Assembly: GCF_963678635.1 (NCBI RefSeq)
Contig: NC_087066.1
Location: 49,037,581-49,101,580, forward strand
Direction: 5' to 3'
DNA: 64,000 bases
DNA from: Symsagittifera roscoffensis
Lineage: Eukaryota; Xenacoelomorpha; Acoela; Convolutidae
Part shown: positions 42,578 through 55,877 of the stretch, one piece after another
Numbering within the stretch: the first letter of the stretch is position 1
Layout of the letters: each line of letters opens with the position of its first letter
Made by a program: the position numbers and the translations under genes
Notes under the pieces: generated by a model
Told to the model about the DNA's origin: nothing
Database searches by the model: none
What the model saw: only the letters and a program-made list of their open reading frames with translations

Positions 42578-43246
42578 TGTGCCAGTCGGTCATACCTTGA
42601 GGAACACGAAAATACGTGGTTTTGGATTGTTGGATTGAAGTTTTACTTTTCAAAAATTCGAATGGAGACAGTGATTACAAAAGAAGATCGGAATCTAGCT
42701 GAACCAGAGTGAGCCTTCGGTGGAAAGGTGGACAACCGAAGTGTCCCAATGGTCCAGAACCAAAACTCCATTCTTGAGATAAAACTTGTTCGATTAGAAC
42801 TTATTGAATTAAACTTAATTCCCCGATCGTTCTCAAGTTGCTTACTAATTTAGTTACCTCTAGTTCTCGAGTGTGCTGCTATGTAAGTACCTAGTTGAGG
42901 TATGGCGAGTTTTAGGTTGATCCATCTGAAATGGATCAAAGTTCCACTGTCTAACAAAAAATAACTTAACGGATTGTTCCGACCCTGTTTTTAACGGCGT
43001 TCGTGTTTTTTGGGTATCTCGAGACCTAAATATGGGGACGTTCTTATTTTCTAGAGTGGCGGGATATTTTGGTAGTGGCCTCTAAGCTGTAACGGGTTCT
43101 AGTCTCATGTCGCAAGCGAACCGAATTGGCTCCGACCGTTTTGAGATAGAAAAACACAAGAGATAGTGTCCCTGACTCTTGAGCCAATGGTTATAGAGCC
43201 TATTTTTCTTAAGCCTCATATGTGACCGAAGTAGGCGACTGTTACA
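42578..43246 (+). repeat. 5' LTR of element 2, copy 2
   Basis: 669 bp, essentially identical to 33171-33839. Confidence 0.9.
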
Positions 43247-44810
43247 TAGTGTTTTTATGGCACTCCTGGGTGTTTTCACGACATCATGACTACGGAGTCG
43301 AACCCACTTGACACAGCTCCGGGCTGCATGCCCATTCTAGAATACCGGTGGTACGGTTCAGCGGGAACGTGTAAACCTTCCGGTTGTACCGTGATAGCTT
43401 TTTAGGAAAACTTGAGAAAACTTCCTGGTTCGCTCTCCGAACGAGGCTTAGCTAACCGAGTAAGGGGGGTAACTAGGAGGACAAAAACAAGAAAAAAGTA
43501 TAGAAAAAGGAACAAAAACCATAAAACAAAAAATGACAGCGACTTCGATACCAGATTAGTTGGATCAAACCTTTACATTAATTAAATAGTATACCCATAC
43601 TATTTTATAAGACCGATCGTTTCGATCAATATAGCAATCTAAACCAGCGACTTCAATAGGGTGCCCAAGTGGGGGGCGTTGTTAAGGGTTTTCAGATAGC
43701 TTGCAACCTAGCCGGACCTCTAGGAGACTTGACTGGAAGAGGTGACCAGCCGAGTGGTAAAGTGGTTCACAAGGACAGAACCGGACCACTAGGAGACTTG
43801 ACTGGAAGAGGTGACCAGCCGAGTGGGAAAGTGGTTCACAAGGACTGAGCTGAACCGCTAGGAAACTTGACTGGAAGAGGTGACCAGCCAAGTGGGAAGG
43901 TGGTGCTGGTGTCAAGTGCAGTGCACGTCAAGGGGACAACCAGCACGGGATCGCTACAACAAGAAGAGGACGCACAGGGGTGTTCTCATATTGGGCAAAC
44001 GGGTATCGTTAAAATCCACATTACATTATAGGAAATAAGTGTAAAATTGGATGAGCGGAGCCCCATTGTTTAGAGGAAGTTTTTACACAAGCAGGCCTGG
44101 AAACAGGTCTACGGTTTTCTCTCGAGAGGTTTAGCACCCGGCGCTTAAGGGATTTTTCGGCTTAAGAGGGGGGCTAAAGAGTGGGGAAGGTTAGAAGGGG
44201 GGCTGGTTAAGTTAGAGGTTGGCGGTTGTAAATTGTAAAAAGGGGGGACACATTAGAGTAACTAATTGTTCGGCATCGTCGATTTAGTTTTATTAGATAC
44301 TTACACGCGTTGGTTATAAGGAGCGGATATCCAAATTTAACATCGAGTTAAGGTAGGTACCCTGGTCGGATCGGTAGGGGGGAACGGACATAGACAGTTT
44401 TTGTGATACCCCATAAGATCGCTAGCAGGGGGGAGGAAAACGCGTGGCAGTCGGGTACCAGACATTTTTCGGACAAAGGTTGACATCAGTCAGCTTTGAA
44501 TTTTAGGTGGGTTCATCTCTCTGTTTTTATAATTTTTCCTGTTTAAATTTTTACGTTATAGTGAAAATTTGTTGTTGGTATTTGAACGAACAGGTGATCA
44601 CAAGATACCTGCGAAGAAGTTGGGGTTTCAAACAGCCTGAAACAACGAGAGGGAGATAAATACAGGGGGGTCAGTATTTGGATTTTGGCCATTAAGATAG
44701 GGATTTTGGGAAAGTTTTTACTAGAGCTCAAGTGGTGGTACACGGTACAGTGGTTCTTAAAAGTCCCCACAACGAAGAAGAAGAGATCCTACTATCCAGA
44801 CACTTAGTGA

Positions 44811-45657
44811 CAAGTCTTGGGACAGTACCGAAGAAGTCTTGGGACATTGCAGTCTGGGGACGGTCTTGGAGCAGTACAGTCTTGGGACAGTCTGGGGACA
44901 GTGTAGTCTTGGGAAAGTCTTGGGACGGTGCAGTCTTGGGACAGTCTTGGGCCAGAGCAGTCTTGGTACGACATAGTCTTGGGACACTGGTCTTGGGACA
45001 GTAGTCTTGGGAGGACAGCAGTCTTGGGACAGTGGTCTTGGGACAGTGGTCTTGGGACAGTGGTCTTGGGACAGTGGTCTTGAGACACTGGTCTTGGGAC
45101 AGTGGTCTTGGGACAGTGGTCTTGGGACAGTGGTCTTGGGACAGTGGTCTTGGGACAGTGGTCTTGGGACAGTGGTCTTGGGACAGTGGTCTTGGGACAG
45201 TGGTCTTGCGACAGTGGTCTTGCGACAGTGGTCTTGGGACAGTGGTCTTGGGACAGTGGTCTTGGGACACTGGTCTTGGGACAGTAGTCTTGGGACAGTA
45301 GTCTTGGGACAGCAGTCTTGGGACAGTAGTCTTGGGACAGTAGTCTTGGGACAGTATTCTTAGGGCAAGGGTCTTGGGACAGTAGTCTTGGGACAGTGGT
45401 CTTGGGACACTAGTCTTGGGACAGTAGTCTTAGGGCTTGGAACAGTAGTCTTGGGACAGTGGTCTTGGGACACTAGTCTTGGGACAGTAGTCTTAGGGCA
45501 AGGGTCTTGGGACACTAGTCTTGGGACAGTGGTCTTAGGACACTAGTCTTGGGACAGTAGTCTTGGGACAGTCGTCTTAGGGCAAGGGTCTTGGGACAGT
45601 GGTCTTGGGACACTAACAAGAAGTACTGGGCCAGCACTGAAAAGTCTTGGGACAGTC
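44811..45657. repeat. 14-bp minisatellite, copy 2
   Basis: Same length and pattern as in copy 1 (the distance from LTR start to gag ATG is 3360 bp in both). Confidence 0.9.
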
Positions 45658-45937
45658 GAGAGGAAGTCTTGGAACCGTATAAAGAAGGGGGTGACGGTAA
45701 TAAAGAGTACTAAGACAGGTTGAAGTAACCAATCGCAAAATTAAATTTTCTGACTAGTCCTAAAGATCCGGTATTGTGGGGATCAAGAACATATAGAATT
45801 TTCAAAAAGCTTAGGAAACGTTGTTTTTATTAAATTGTAAATTTATTTTTATTAATTTTGTCAAAAGAGATTTTAACCTTTGAGTGGAATTTTGTATATA
45901 GTAATACTGTAATTAGGAACAATTGTAAATAAAAATA

Positions 45938-47242
45938 ATGAGGCGGAGCAGGGTACCGGTGGCTGAAAAAAGATCTACTGGATCAAGGACAAAATATAAC
46001 TCGTCGCTACGTAAAACGACATCAATGGGCCCAAAGATAACAAAGAAGAACTTTTCAGTTAGCATGGTCAACACAAGGAGTAATACAGAGAACAGAACAA
46101 AAGAGGGCACGGAAGGGAAACAAGCGGAACCCGCCATCGAGATTGACCTAGAAACACCAGACCAGAGTGTGGATGAGGTGGAAGAGAAGACGACGGAGTC
46201 AACACCGATGCCGAATGCAGAAGGACCAAATCCAAAGTCCATGGAGTTCTCACCGATAGACAATGTGGAAGACACAACAGGCAACACGCCAGAAACGGTG
46301 AAGGACAAGTCTCAAGCAAAAAGGACGTCTTTTACTGAAAGATTGGCGAGAATGGTCGGGATGAAGTCGAGAGACGCAGCAGCGGAAGAACCGAAAGCCA
46401 AGAAAGGCAAAACATTCGGAACAGTTTCCACGAAAACGACAGACACCGACCAAAACGAAGACCAGATTAGACCAGGAACAGCAGCCAACAACAGGGCAGC
46501 AGCTGACCATGAAACAACTATTTTTGAGCTAGGCGATTTGATGGCAAAGCTAGATCAGATCGACAAGAAACTGAAGCACAGCGAGGAGGATAGAGATGTG
46601 ATAAGGAAAGAATTAAGAAACAACAAACATGAGTACCTGGACAGTTATTTCAATCTAGCGAAAGCGACAGAGGAAAGGCTTCGGCAGATGTCGGACAAGG
46701 TAGATACCACTGATGGAGAGCGAGACAAGAACATCAAAAAAGACATGCAAGAAATGAAGCAACGATATGACGCAGTGAACAGCAAGTTGGGAAGTTTGGA
46801 AACGAGAATGGATACGATGAGTAGGGACCAGGCTGAGAGTTCATGTGCAATACAGGCAAAATTAGACGCCATCTTGAGGAACTCAACGTCACAGGACAGG
46901 CCAGCAGCGGAGCGAACGCAAGGCAATAGAGTTGACTTCGTGGAACCACAACGGAACAAACGGCAGTCAACACCATTACCATTACCCCGGGATGCCGCGA
47001 GTACAGCACCGGGGGGGGGGGGCAAAGCGATTATGAAAAGTGGAACAGCAAACACAACGAGTGGTCCAGGGGACTCCACGACTCACAACAACGTGGGACC
47101 GGATGTCATGACATGGGCAAGCACCTGGGAAACGATGAACAGGACACTAGAAGCCTTCGCCACAAGGAACACCGACTCGAGTGACAGAGGAAGCAACAAA
47201 TCCAGGAAAAATTTCAAAAACACCGAAAGAATTCAAGGATGA
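45938..47242 (+). pseudogene. gag: Gag N-terminal part, element 2, copy 2 (434 codons)
   Basis: With 12 G at 47012-47023 this copy keeps the frame through GGGGKAIMKSGTANTT, which corresponds to element 1's Gag. It runs on to 47242, where a one-base insertion shared by all three copies shifts the capsid into another frame. This is the longest surviving Gag N-terminal frame in the window. Confidence 0.85.
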
Positions 47243-48107
47243 TTCAGATGGATGCATTGACACTTGGGTAGAGGTCATGAGGTTGCACTTGGAACAAGAT
47301 AACTTGAACGATGAGAGGCAAGCATACACAGCGATACTAAGCAACTTGGAAGGCACAGCATTGAAATGCGTGGTTGCGAAGAAGGAGGAGGAACGCGACA
47401 CTGCGGATAAAATCTTCGAGATATTGTTAAATCGATTCGGGTCAGGCATGAAAGGTCATCAAGCGATGATGCGATTTGAAAAGAGAAGGCAAAGGGACGA
47501 TGAATCGATAGACAGGTTCCTAGATGATCTTGAGAGCTTGAGACGAAGGAGTGACCCGGAAGAGTCCACCAATAGAAGGAACTTTAGCATCACCTCAAAG
47601 TTCATTGATGGGTTAAAGAGTGATGACTTGAGAACAATGTTAGCAACTTACTATACATTGTCGAAAGACAGTGCACCGACTCCAGAAGAGATGAGACAGA
47701 AGTCAAGAGAGTACATGCTAATGAAACCCAAAAAGTACTCGTATTCAGATAACAGGAATACGCAAGGGGGGAATCAACCACAAAGGTCGTCATGGTACAA
47801 GCCCAGAGATGACATGGACAAACGTAGATCATGCGCGAACTGCGGGTCAGCTGATCATCACGTGGCAGATTGCACAACATACAAGCAGGGCATGAAGAGT
47901 CTGGGGTACGCACCAGATGAGGAGGACATGAGCCAGATGGAAGAACACGAGTACTATAGTGGCTTAATCATCAAGATAGGTGCAAGATGTTTCTTCTGCA
48001 ATCAGGAAGGGCACTTTAGGATGGATTGTCCTTTGTTTTGGGAGGCGGTCAAGAACCCTAGTCACCCCAAACATAAATTGGCATTAGCGGCGGTGCAGAA
48101 TCAGTAA
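47181..48107 (+). pseudogene. gag: Gag capsid/nucleocapsid part, element 2, copy 2
   Basis: As in copy 1: capsid helices, two zinc knuckles and TAA at the same place. It overlaps the preceding frame by 62 nt, which could mimic a programmed frameshift but is better read as a mutation, since element 1 has one frame here. Confidence 0.85.
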
Positions 48108-50404
48108 AATAGACAAACCGAGTTTGAAGCAAAAAACTTAGAAGCACCGAGTACGGAACTGCCAACGAAGACAGTAAAGGCGGTAACGCAGGCTAACAAT
48201 GCGATAGAGGCCACGGCCAAGAATGCCCTAGAGATAAATTATGAAAAAGCGGCGTCAGAGGCGATCAACAAGGTGAAACAGGATCTAGCAACAAAGGAAA
48301 TAGAACAACGACTGAAGCAAGAGATCGAAAGAGAGAAAATGAACGAGGCATTAGGTTGCTCGCAGTCAATATCAGAGGCTGTAGCGGGGTCGACAAGAAA
48401 TGGAAACTGTTACACTGTAAAGATGGTCACAGGAAAGCCATTTGGCATAACAAAGATTGGGGCAAGGATAATGTCAATAATCACTGTGGGCGGCCATGAG
48501 GTTACGAGAAACTTGAGCGAACCCAGCGACCAGACAATAATGCACATTGATGTGTACGCAGATTACTTGAGTGGTATAAGCCCGCAAACGACTTCTAGAG
48601 CATTGAGGGCACTATTCACAAGAGGGGGTAGCAAGTCAGTCCGAGTTGATAACAGGTACACAGAAGCTTATGGTCCGCATGAGTTGATGCTAAATATAGA
48701 TGGGATCAACATCTATACGAAAACAATGATAATATGTGATGAAGATCTTGTAGGGCAGATCTACGTAGGAAAAGAAGAGTTGAAAGTGAGATCGATTGGA
48801 CACTGCGCCATGCTTGAGGAAGATGCAATGCACATCGGGACAGAGTAGATTTATCAGCACATGTGCTCGACATAAGTGGCAAGAAGACTCAGTTACGTGG
48901 GTTACTTGATACGGGAGCGGTCTGGAGTGTTATACCAATCGAAACTTGGGAACGAATGGGCTTCAACAAAAATGACTTGATAGACTAGAGAAAACGGTTG
49001 TCAGCTGCAAACAAAGGGGCGCTGCGGGTGCTGGGCAGAACGCCAATAATAGCCCTAAATCTGGGGGAACGCAACCTGTGGATGAGCTTTCTTGTGGTAG
49101 AAAAACCTAGATGAGTCTGACCAATTCATTTTAGGCAGGGACTTCATCAGGAACTTCGATGTAACGATTGATCTAAACGACGCAATGTTCAGGATACGGA
49201 ACCCGGATAGGAGGTACGCAATTAAACCGGTAAATTTAATAATGGCGAATGAGAACAAAGCACCGGTATTCTTGAGTAGGAGGGTGAGGCTAAAGGCGAA
49301 CGAAGCGGCGATTGTAAGCTTGCGAATGAAAAATTACAATGAACTAAGTGACAACAAGCAAGTATGCATAGTCCCAAATCCAAATAGTCAAAGTGCTGCT
49401 GTTTTAGGAAGATCCTTCTCGATAAGAGCGGTCTCTGCGTCAGTGTCTTGTTGAATACTCTTGACATACCAATCACGATACAGAGGGGGAGGAAGCTGAG
49501 ATATGCCTTACCCGTAAAAACTCGATATGAAATGACTGAAAACCAAAAACAAAATGAAGTTGTTGATTGTCCCAATCATAGGGACAAAATTTGTATCATG
49601 AGACGATTGAAGAAAATAAAAGGTTCATCAGGTCTTGTGAAATCACTTAAGTCAGAGACAGACGATGGGCTATCGAGCTGTTCGAATTTTCCGGAACGGC
49701 CCACACTAGATGAAATGCAGAGTGATAAACCGGTCCTACCGGAAATTGAACATTTAAGAGGCAAGATAACGGACGAACAGCTCGAATCCATCAAGGACGT
49801 AATAGAGCGGAACGAGGAAGTTTTTTCGAGACATGAGCATGAAATAGAACTTGAGGAAAATGCGGTACCGCACAGGGAGGGGGCGAGGCGCATGACCCCA
49901 CACAAATCGGATGCGTGTAGAAAAGAGATCGAAACGCTACTAGAGTATGATATGACAGAATCATCTGTAGTGATGGCCAAAAAGAAAGGCGACCAATTGA
50001 GGTTTTGTTGTGACTTTCGATACCTGAACTCCGTCACGGTGAAGGATGCCTATCCCATACCTAGGATTGATGAGAGCCTCTCGAAGTTAGGTGATGCAAA
50101 GTTTTTTACGACTCTTGATTTAGGTTCGGCCTTCTGGCAAGTACCGCTCAGGAAGCAGGACAGGAACAAGACAGGGTTCGCCTGCGAGTTGCGTCTGTTT
50201 CAATGGAAACGGATGCCGTTTGGTCTTTGCAATGCCACCGCCACTTTTCAGCTGTTGATGGCACACGCGCTGAGAGGTTTGACGAAGAAGTACGGCAATC
50301 TGGTAATGTGCTATGTGGATGACGTGGTAATAGCGACGCCCACACTAGAAGACCACATTGAGAGACTTGGGCACCTTATTGAAGTCACTGGTTTAAATTG
50401 CTAG
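48108..50404 (+). pseudogene. pol: Truncated Pol, element 2, copy 2
   Basis: Same lesions as copy 1, plus an extra A in a homopolymer near 49105 that further disrupts the protease region. The RT frame 49448-50404 is intact with Y-V-D-D and terminates in junction sequence. Confidence 0.85.
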
Positions 50405-50787
50405 ATTGATCGAAACGATCGGTCCTATAAAACAGTATGGGTATACTATTTAGTTAATATAAAGGTTTGATCCAAATGGTCCGGTATCAAAGTCACTGTC
50501 TTTTCGTTTTATGGTTTTTGTTCCTTTTTCTATATTTTTTCTTGTTTTTGTTTCCCTAGTTGCCCCCCTCTACTCGGTTAGCTAGGCCTCGTTCGGAGAG
50601 CGTACCAGGAAGTTTTATCAAGTTTTCTTAAAACGCTATCACGGTACAACCGGAAGGCTTACACGTTCCCGCTGAACCGTACCACCGGTATTCAAGAATG
50701 GGCATGCAGCCCGGAGCTGTGTCAAGTGGGTTCGACTCCGTAGTCATGATGTCGTAAAAACACCCAGAAGCGCCATAAAAAACACTA

Positions 50788-51685
50788 TGTAACAGTCGCC
50801 TACTTCAGTCACATATGAGACTTAAGAAAAATAGGCCCTATAACCATTGGCTCAAGAGTCAGGGACACTATCTCTTGTGTTTTTCTACCTGAAGAACGGT
50901 CGGAGCCAATTCAGTTCGCTTGCGACATGAGACTAGAACCCGTTACAGCTTAGAGGCTACTACCAAAATATCCCCCCACTCTAGAAAATAAGAACGTTCC
51001 CATACTTAGGTCTCAAAATACCCAAAATACACGAACGCCGTTAAAAACAGGGTCGGAACAATCCGTTAAGTTACTTTTTATTGGACAGTGGAACTTTGAT
51101 CCATTTCAGATGGATCAACCTAAAACTCGCCTTATCTCAAAATAACAATCATAAAACACACTCGAGAAAATTAAATTAGAGACTCACATGTTGATGCACT
51201 CGAGTACAAGGAGTAATTAAATTGGTAAGCAACTCAAGAATTAGATAAAATAACTAGATAAGTTTAATACTGGTCAGTTTTGGTAACAGAAGTAAATTCT
51301 GACTCTAGAATTTGAGTTTTTGTTTGAACCATTGGGACACTCAAGCTGTCCACCTTTCCATTGAAGGTTCACTCTAGTTTGTTCCGAATAGTTGTTCTCT
51401 CTTCTTTTTATTATCTCTCCTCCTATTTCGGAATAAGACAGCTCTACTCGTGTCTTATTTTATATCTGGAAATTGCGAATAGCAATTTCCCGCTGTTCTA
51501 TTCAAGCACTTTCCCGCAATTGTAAATCGGTCGTTCTGATTCTTCACTTTTTGTGTTTTCAGTTAGTGCGAAAAAACTGAGCATGACAGGCTCCATTCGA
51601 AATTTTGAAAATAAAAACTTCACTCGAAAATCACGTATTTTCATGTCCCTCAAGGTCAAACTTCCAGATATGACCGACTGGCACA
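50788..51685 (-). repeat. 5' LTR of element 1, copy inside tandem unit 3
   Basis: 898 bp orphan copy, near-identical to 31973-32870. Confidence 0.9.
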
Positions 51686-51985
51686 CGATTGTAGCTGTAC
51701 AATCCATTCCGAAGACTTCTCGAGAATTAGGAAGGGTATTGCGACGATTTTACCAGCTTTCCGAAAGGACGATAAGACCGCTCTTTGTCAAGGGTCTCGG
51801 CAAGGAAACTAACTCCATTTTAATAACTTTTAGCTTCCTGGAATGCCCCGAGTTGAATTTAATTAATATCGAATTCAATTTCAGAGTATGAGAAGCTAGG
51901 AGTCGAGGGAAAGGGTTGATCCATCTCCGATGGATATGATGATTTTTATCTACTGAACAAAAAACAATAGTAATATAATAAATAA

Positions 51986-52654
51986 TGTGCCAGTCGGTCA
52001 TACCTTGAGGAACACGAAAATACGTGGTTTTGGATTGTTGGATTGAAGTTTTACTTTTCAAAAATTCGAATGGAGACAGTGATTACAAAAGAAGATCGGA
52101 ATCTAGCTGAACCAGAGTGAGCCTTCGGTGGAAAGGTGGACAACCGAAGTGTCCCAATGGTCCAGAACCAAAACTCCATTCTTGAGATAAAACTTGTTCG
52201 ATTAGAACTTATTGAATTAAACTTAATTCCCCGATCGTTCTCAAGTTGCTTACTAATTTAGTTACCTCTAGTTCTCGAGTGTGCTGCTATGTAAGTACCT
52301 AGTTGAGGTATGGCGAGTTTTAGGTTGATCCATCTGAAATGGATCAAAGTTCCACTGTCTAACAAAAAATAACTTAACGGATTGTTCCGACCCTGTTTTT
52401 AACGGCGTTCGTGTTTTTTGGGTATCTCGAGACCTAAATATGGGGACGTTCTTATTTTCTAGAGTGGCGGGATATTTTGGTAGTGGCCTCTAAGCTGTAA
52501 CGGGTTCTAGTCTCATGTCGCAAGCGAACCGAATTGGCTCCGACCGTTTTGAGATAGAAAAACACAAGAGATAGTGTCCCTGACTCTTGAGCCAATGGTT
52601 ATAGAGCCTATTTTTCTTAAGCCTCATATGTGACCGAAGTAGGCGACTGTTACA
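51986..52654 (+). repeat. 5' LTR of element 2, copy 3
   Basis: 669 bp, essentially identical to the two other copies. Confidence 0.9.
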
Positions 52655-54212
52655 TAGTGTTTTTATGGCACTCCTGGGTGTTTTCACGACATCATGACTA
52701 CGGAGTCGAACCCACTTGACACAGCTCCGGGCTGCATGCCCATTCTAGAATACCGGTGGTACGGTTCAGCGGGAACGTGTAAACCTTCCGGTTGTACCGT
52801 GATAGCTTTTTAAGAAAACTTGAGAAAACTTCCTGGTTCGCTCTCCGAACGAGGCTTAGCTAACCGAGTAAGGGGGGTAACTAGGAGGACAAAAACAAGA
52901 AAAAAGTATAGAAAAAGGAACAAAAACCAAAAAAATGACAGCGACTTCGATACCAGATTAGTTGGATCAAACCTTTACATTAATTAAATAGTATACCCAT
53001 ACTATTTTATAAGACCGATCGTTTCGATCAATATAGCAATCTAAACCAGCGACTTCAATAGGGTGCCCAAGTGGGGGGCGTTGTTAAGGGTTTTCAGATA
53101 GCTTGCAACCTAGCCGGACCTCTAGGAGACTTGACTGGAAGAGGTGACCAGCCGAGTGGTAAAGTGGTTCACAAGGACAGAACCGGACCACTAGGAGACT
53201 TGACTGGAAGAGGTGACCAGCCGAGTGGGAAAGTGGTTCACAAGGACTGAGCTGAACCGCTAGGAAACTTGACTGGAAGAGGTGACCAGCCAAGTGGGAA
53301 GGTGGTGCTGGTGTCAAGTGCAGTGCACGTCAAGGGGACAACCAGCACGGGATCGCTACAACAAGAAGAGGACGCACAGGGGTGTTCTCATATTGGGCAA
53401 ACGGGTATCGTTAAAATCCACATTACATTATAGGAAATAAGTGTAAAATTGGATGAGCGGAGCCCCATTGTTTAGAGGAAGTTTTTACACAAGCAGGCCT
53501 GGAAACAGGTCTACGGTTTTCTCTCGAGAGGTTTAGCACCCGGCGCTTAAGGGATTTTTCGGCTTAAGAGGGGGGCTAAAGAGTGGGGAAGGTTAGAAGG
53601 GGGGCTGGTTAAGTTAGAGGTTGGCGGTTGTAAATTGTAAAAAGGGGGGACACATTAGAGTAACTAATTGTTCGGCATCGTCGATTTAGTTTTATTAGAT
53701 ACTTACACGCGTTGGTTATAAGGAGCGGATATCCAAATTTAACATCGAGTTAAGGTAGGTACCCTGGTCGGATCGGTAGGGGGGAACGGACATAGACAGT
53801 TTTTGTGATACCCCATAAGATCGCTAGCAGGGGGGAGGAAAACGCGTGGCAGTCGGGTACCAGACATTTTTCGGACAAAGGTTGACATCAGTCAGCTTTG
53901 AATTTTAGGTGGGTTCATCTCTCTGTTTTTATAATTTTTCCTGTTTAAATTTTTACGTTATAGTGAAAATTTGTTGTTGGTATTTGAACGAACAGGTGAT
54001 CACAAGATACCTGCGAAGAAGTTGGGGTTTCAAACAGCCTGAAACAACGAGAGGGAGATAAATACAGGGGGGTCAGTATTTGGATTTTGGCCATTAAGAT
54101 AGGGATTTTGGGAAAGTTTTTACTAGAGCTCAAGTGGTGGTACACGGTACAGTGGTTCTTAAAAGTCCCCACAACGAAGAAGAAGAGATCCTACTATCCA
54201 GACACTTAGTGA

Positions 54213-55597
54213 CAAGTCTTGGGACAGTACCGAAGAAGTCTTGGGACATTGCAGTCTGGGGACGGTCTTGGAGCAGTACAGTCTTGGGACAGTCTGGGGA
54301 CAGTGTAGTCTTGGGAAAGTCTTGGGACGGTGCAGTCTTGGGACAGTCTTGGGCCAGAGCAGTCTTGGTACGACATAGTCTTGGGACACTGGTCTTGGGA
54401 CAGTAGTCTTGGGAGGACAGCAGTCTTGGGACAGTGGTCTTGGGACAGTGGTCTTGGGACAGTGGTCTTGGGACAGTGGTCTTGAGACACTGGTCTTGGG
54501 ACAGTGGTCTTGGGACAGTGGTCTTGGGACAGTGGTCTTGGGACAGTGGTCTTGGGACAGTGGTCTTGGGACAGTGGTCTTGGGACAGTGGTCTTGGGAC
54601 AGTGGTCTTGCGACAGTGGTCTTGCGACAGTGGTCTTGGGACAGTGGTCTTGGGACAGTGGTCTTGGGACACTGGTCTTGGGACAGTAGTCTTGGGACAG
54701 TAGTCTTGGGACAGCAGTCTTGGGACAGTAGTCTTGGGACAGTAGTCTTGGGACAGTATTCTTAGGGCAAGGGTCTTGGGACAGTAGTCTTGGGACAGTG
54801 GTCTTGGGACACTAGTCTTGGGACAGTAGTCTTAGGGCTTGGAACAGTAGTCTTGGGACAGTGGTCTTGGGACACTAGTCTTGGGACAGTAGTCTTAGGG
54901 CAAGGGTCTTGGGACACTAGTCTTGGGACAGTGGTCTTGGGACACTAGTCTTGGGACAGTAGTCTTGGGACAGTCGTCTTAGGGCAAGGGTCTTGGGACA
55001 GTGGTCTTGGGACACTAGTCTTGGGACAGTAGTCTTGGGACAGTCGTCTTAGGGCAAGGGTCTTGGGACAGTGGTCTTGGGACAGTGGTCTTGGGACAGT
55101 GGTCTTGGGACAGTGGTCTTGGGACAGTGGTCTTGGGACAGTGGTCTTGCGACAGTGGTCTTGCGACAGTGGTCTTGGGACAGTGGTCTTGGGACAGTGG
55201 TCTTGGGACACTGGTCTTGGGACAGTAGTCTTGGGACAGTAGTCTTGGGACAGCAGTCTTGGGACAGTAGTCTTGGGACAGTAGTCTTGGGACAGTATTC
55301 TTAGGGCAAGGGTCTTGGGACAGTAGTCTTGGGACAGTGGTCTTGGGACACTAGTCTTGGGACAGTAGTCTTAGGGCTTGGAACAGTAGTCTTGGGACAG
55401 TGGTCTTGGGACACTAGTCTTGGGACAGTAGTCTTAGGGCAAGGGTCTTGGGACACTAGTCTTGGGACAGTGGTCTTGGGACACTAGTCTTGGGACAGTA
55501 GTCTTGGGACAGTCGTCTTAGGGCAAGGGTCTTGGGACAGTGGTCTTGGGACACTAACAAGAAGTACTGGGCCAGCACTGAATAGTCTTGGGACAGT
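54213..55597. repeat. 14-bp minisatellite, copy 3, expanded
   Basis: The LTR-to-gag distance is 3892 bp here against 3360 bp in copies 1 and 2: an excess of 532 bp, exactly 38 units of 14 bp. The added stretch repeats a block with the same order of variant units (CTTGCGACAGTGG pairs, AGCAGT, CTTAGGGCTTGGAAC), so a large segment was duplicated in register. Confidence 0.9.
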
Positions 55598-55877
55598 CGA
55601 GAGGAAGTCTTGGAACCGTATAAAGAAGGGGTGACGGTAATAAAGAGTACTAAGACAGGTTGAAGTAACCAATCGCAAAATTAAATTTTCTGACTAGTCC
55701 TAAAGATCCGGTATTGTGGGGATCAAGAACATATAGAATTTTCAAAAAGCTTAGGAAACGTTGTTTTTATTAAATTGTAAATTTATTTTTATTAATTTTG
55801 TCAAAAGAGATTTTAACCTTTGAGTGGAATTTTGTATATAGTAATACTGTAATTAGGAACAATTGTAAATAAAAATA

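Larger units (their letters stand above)
40960..50368. repeat. Tandem unit, copy 2 (9409 bp)
   Basis: Near-identical to copy 1 along its whole length and ends at the same RT breakpoint. Differences are single bases and homopolymer changes (poly-G 12 versus 11 near 47012-47023; an extra A near 49105). Confidence 0.93.
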
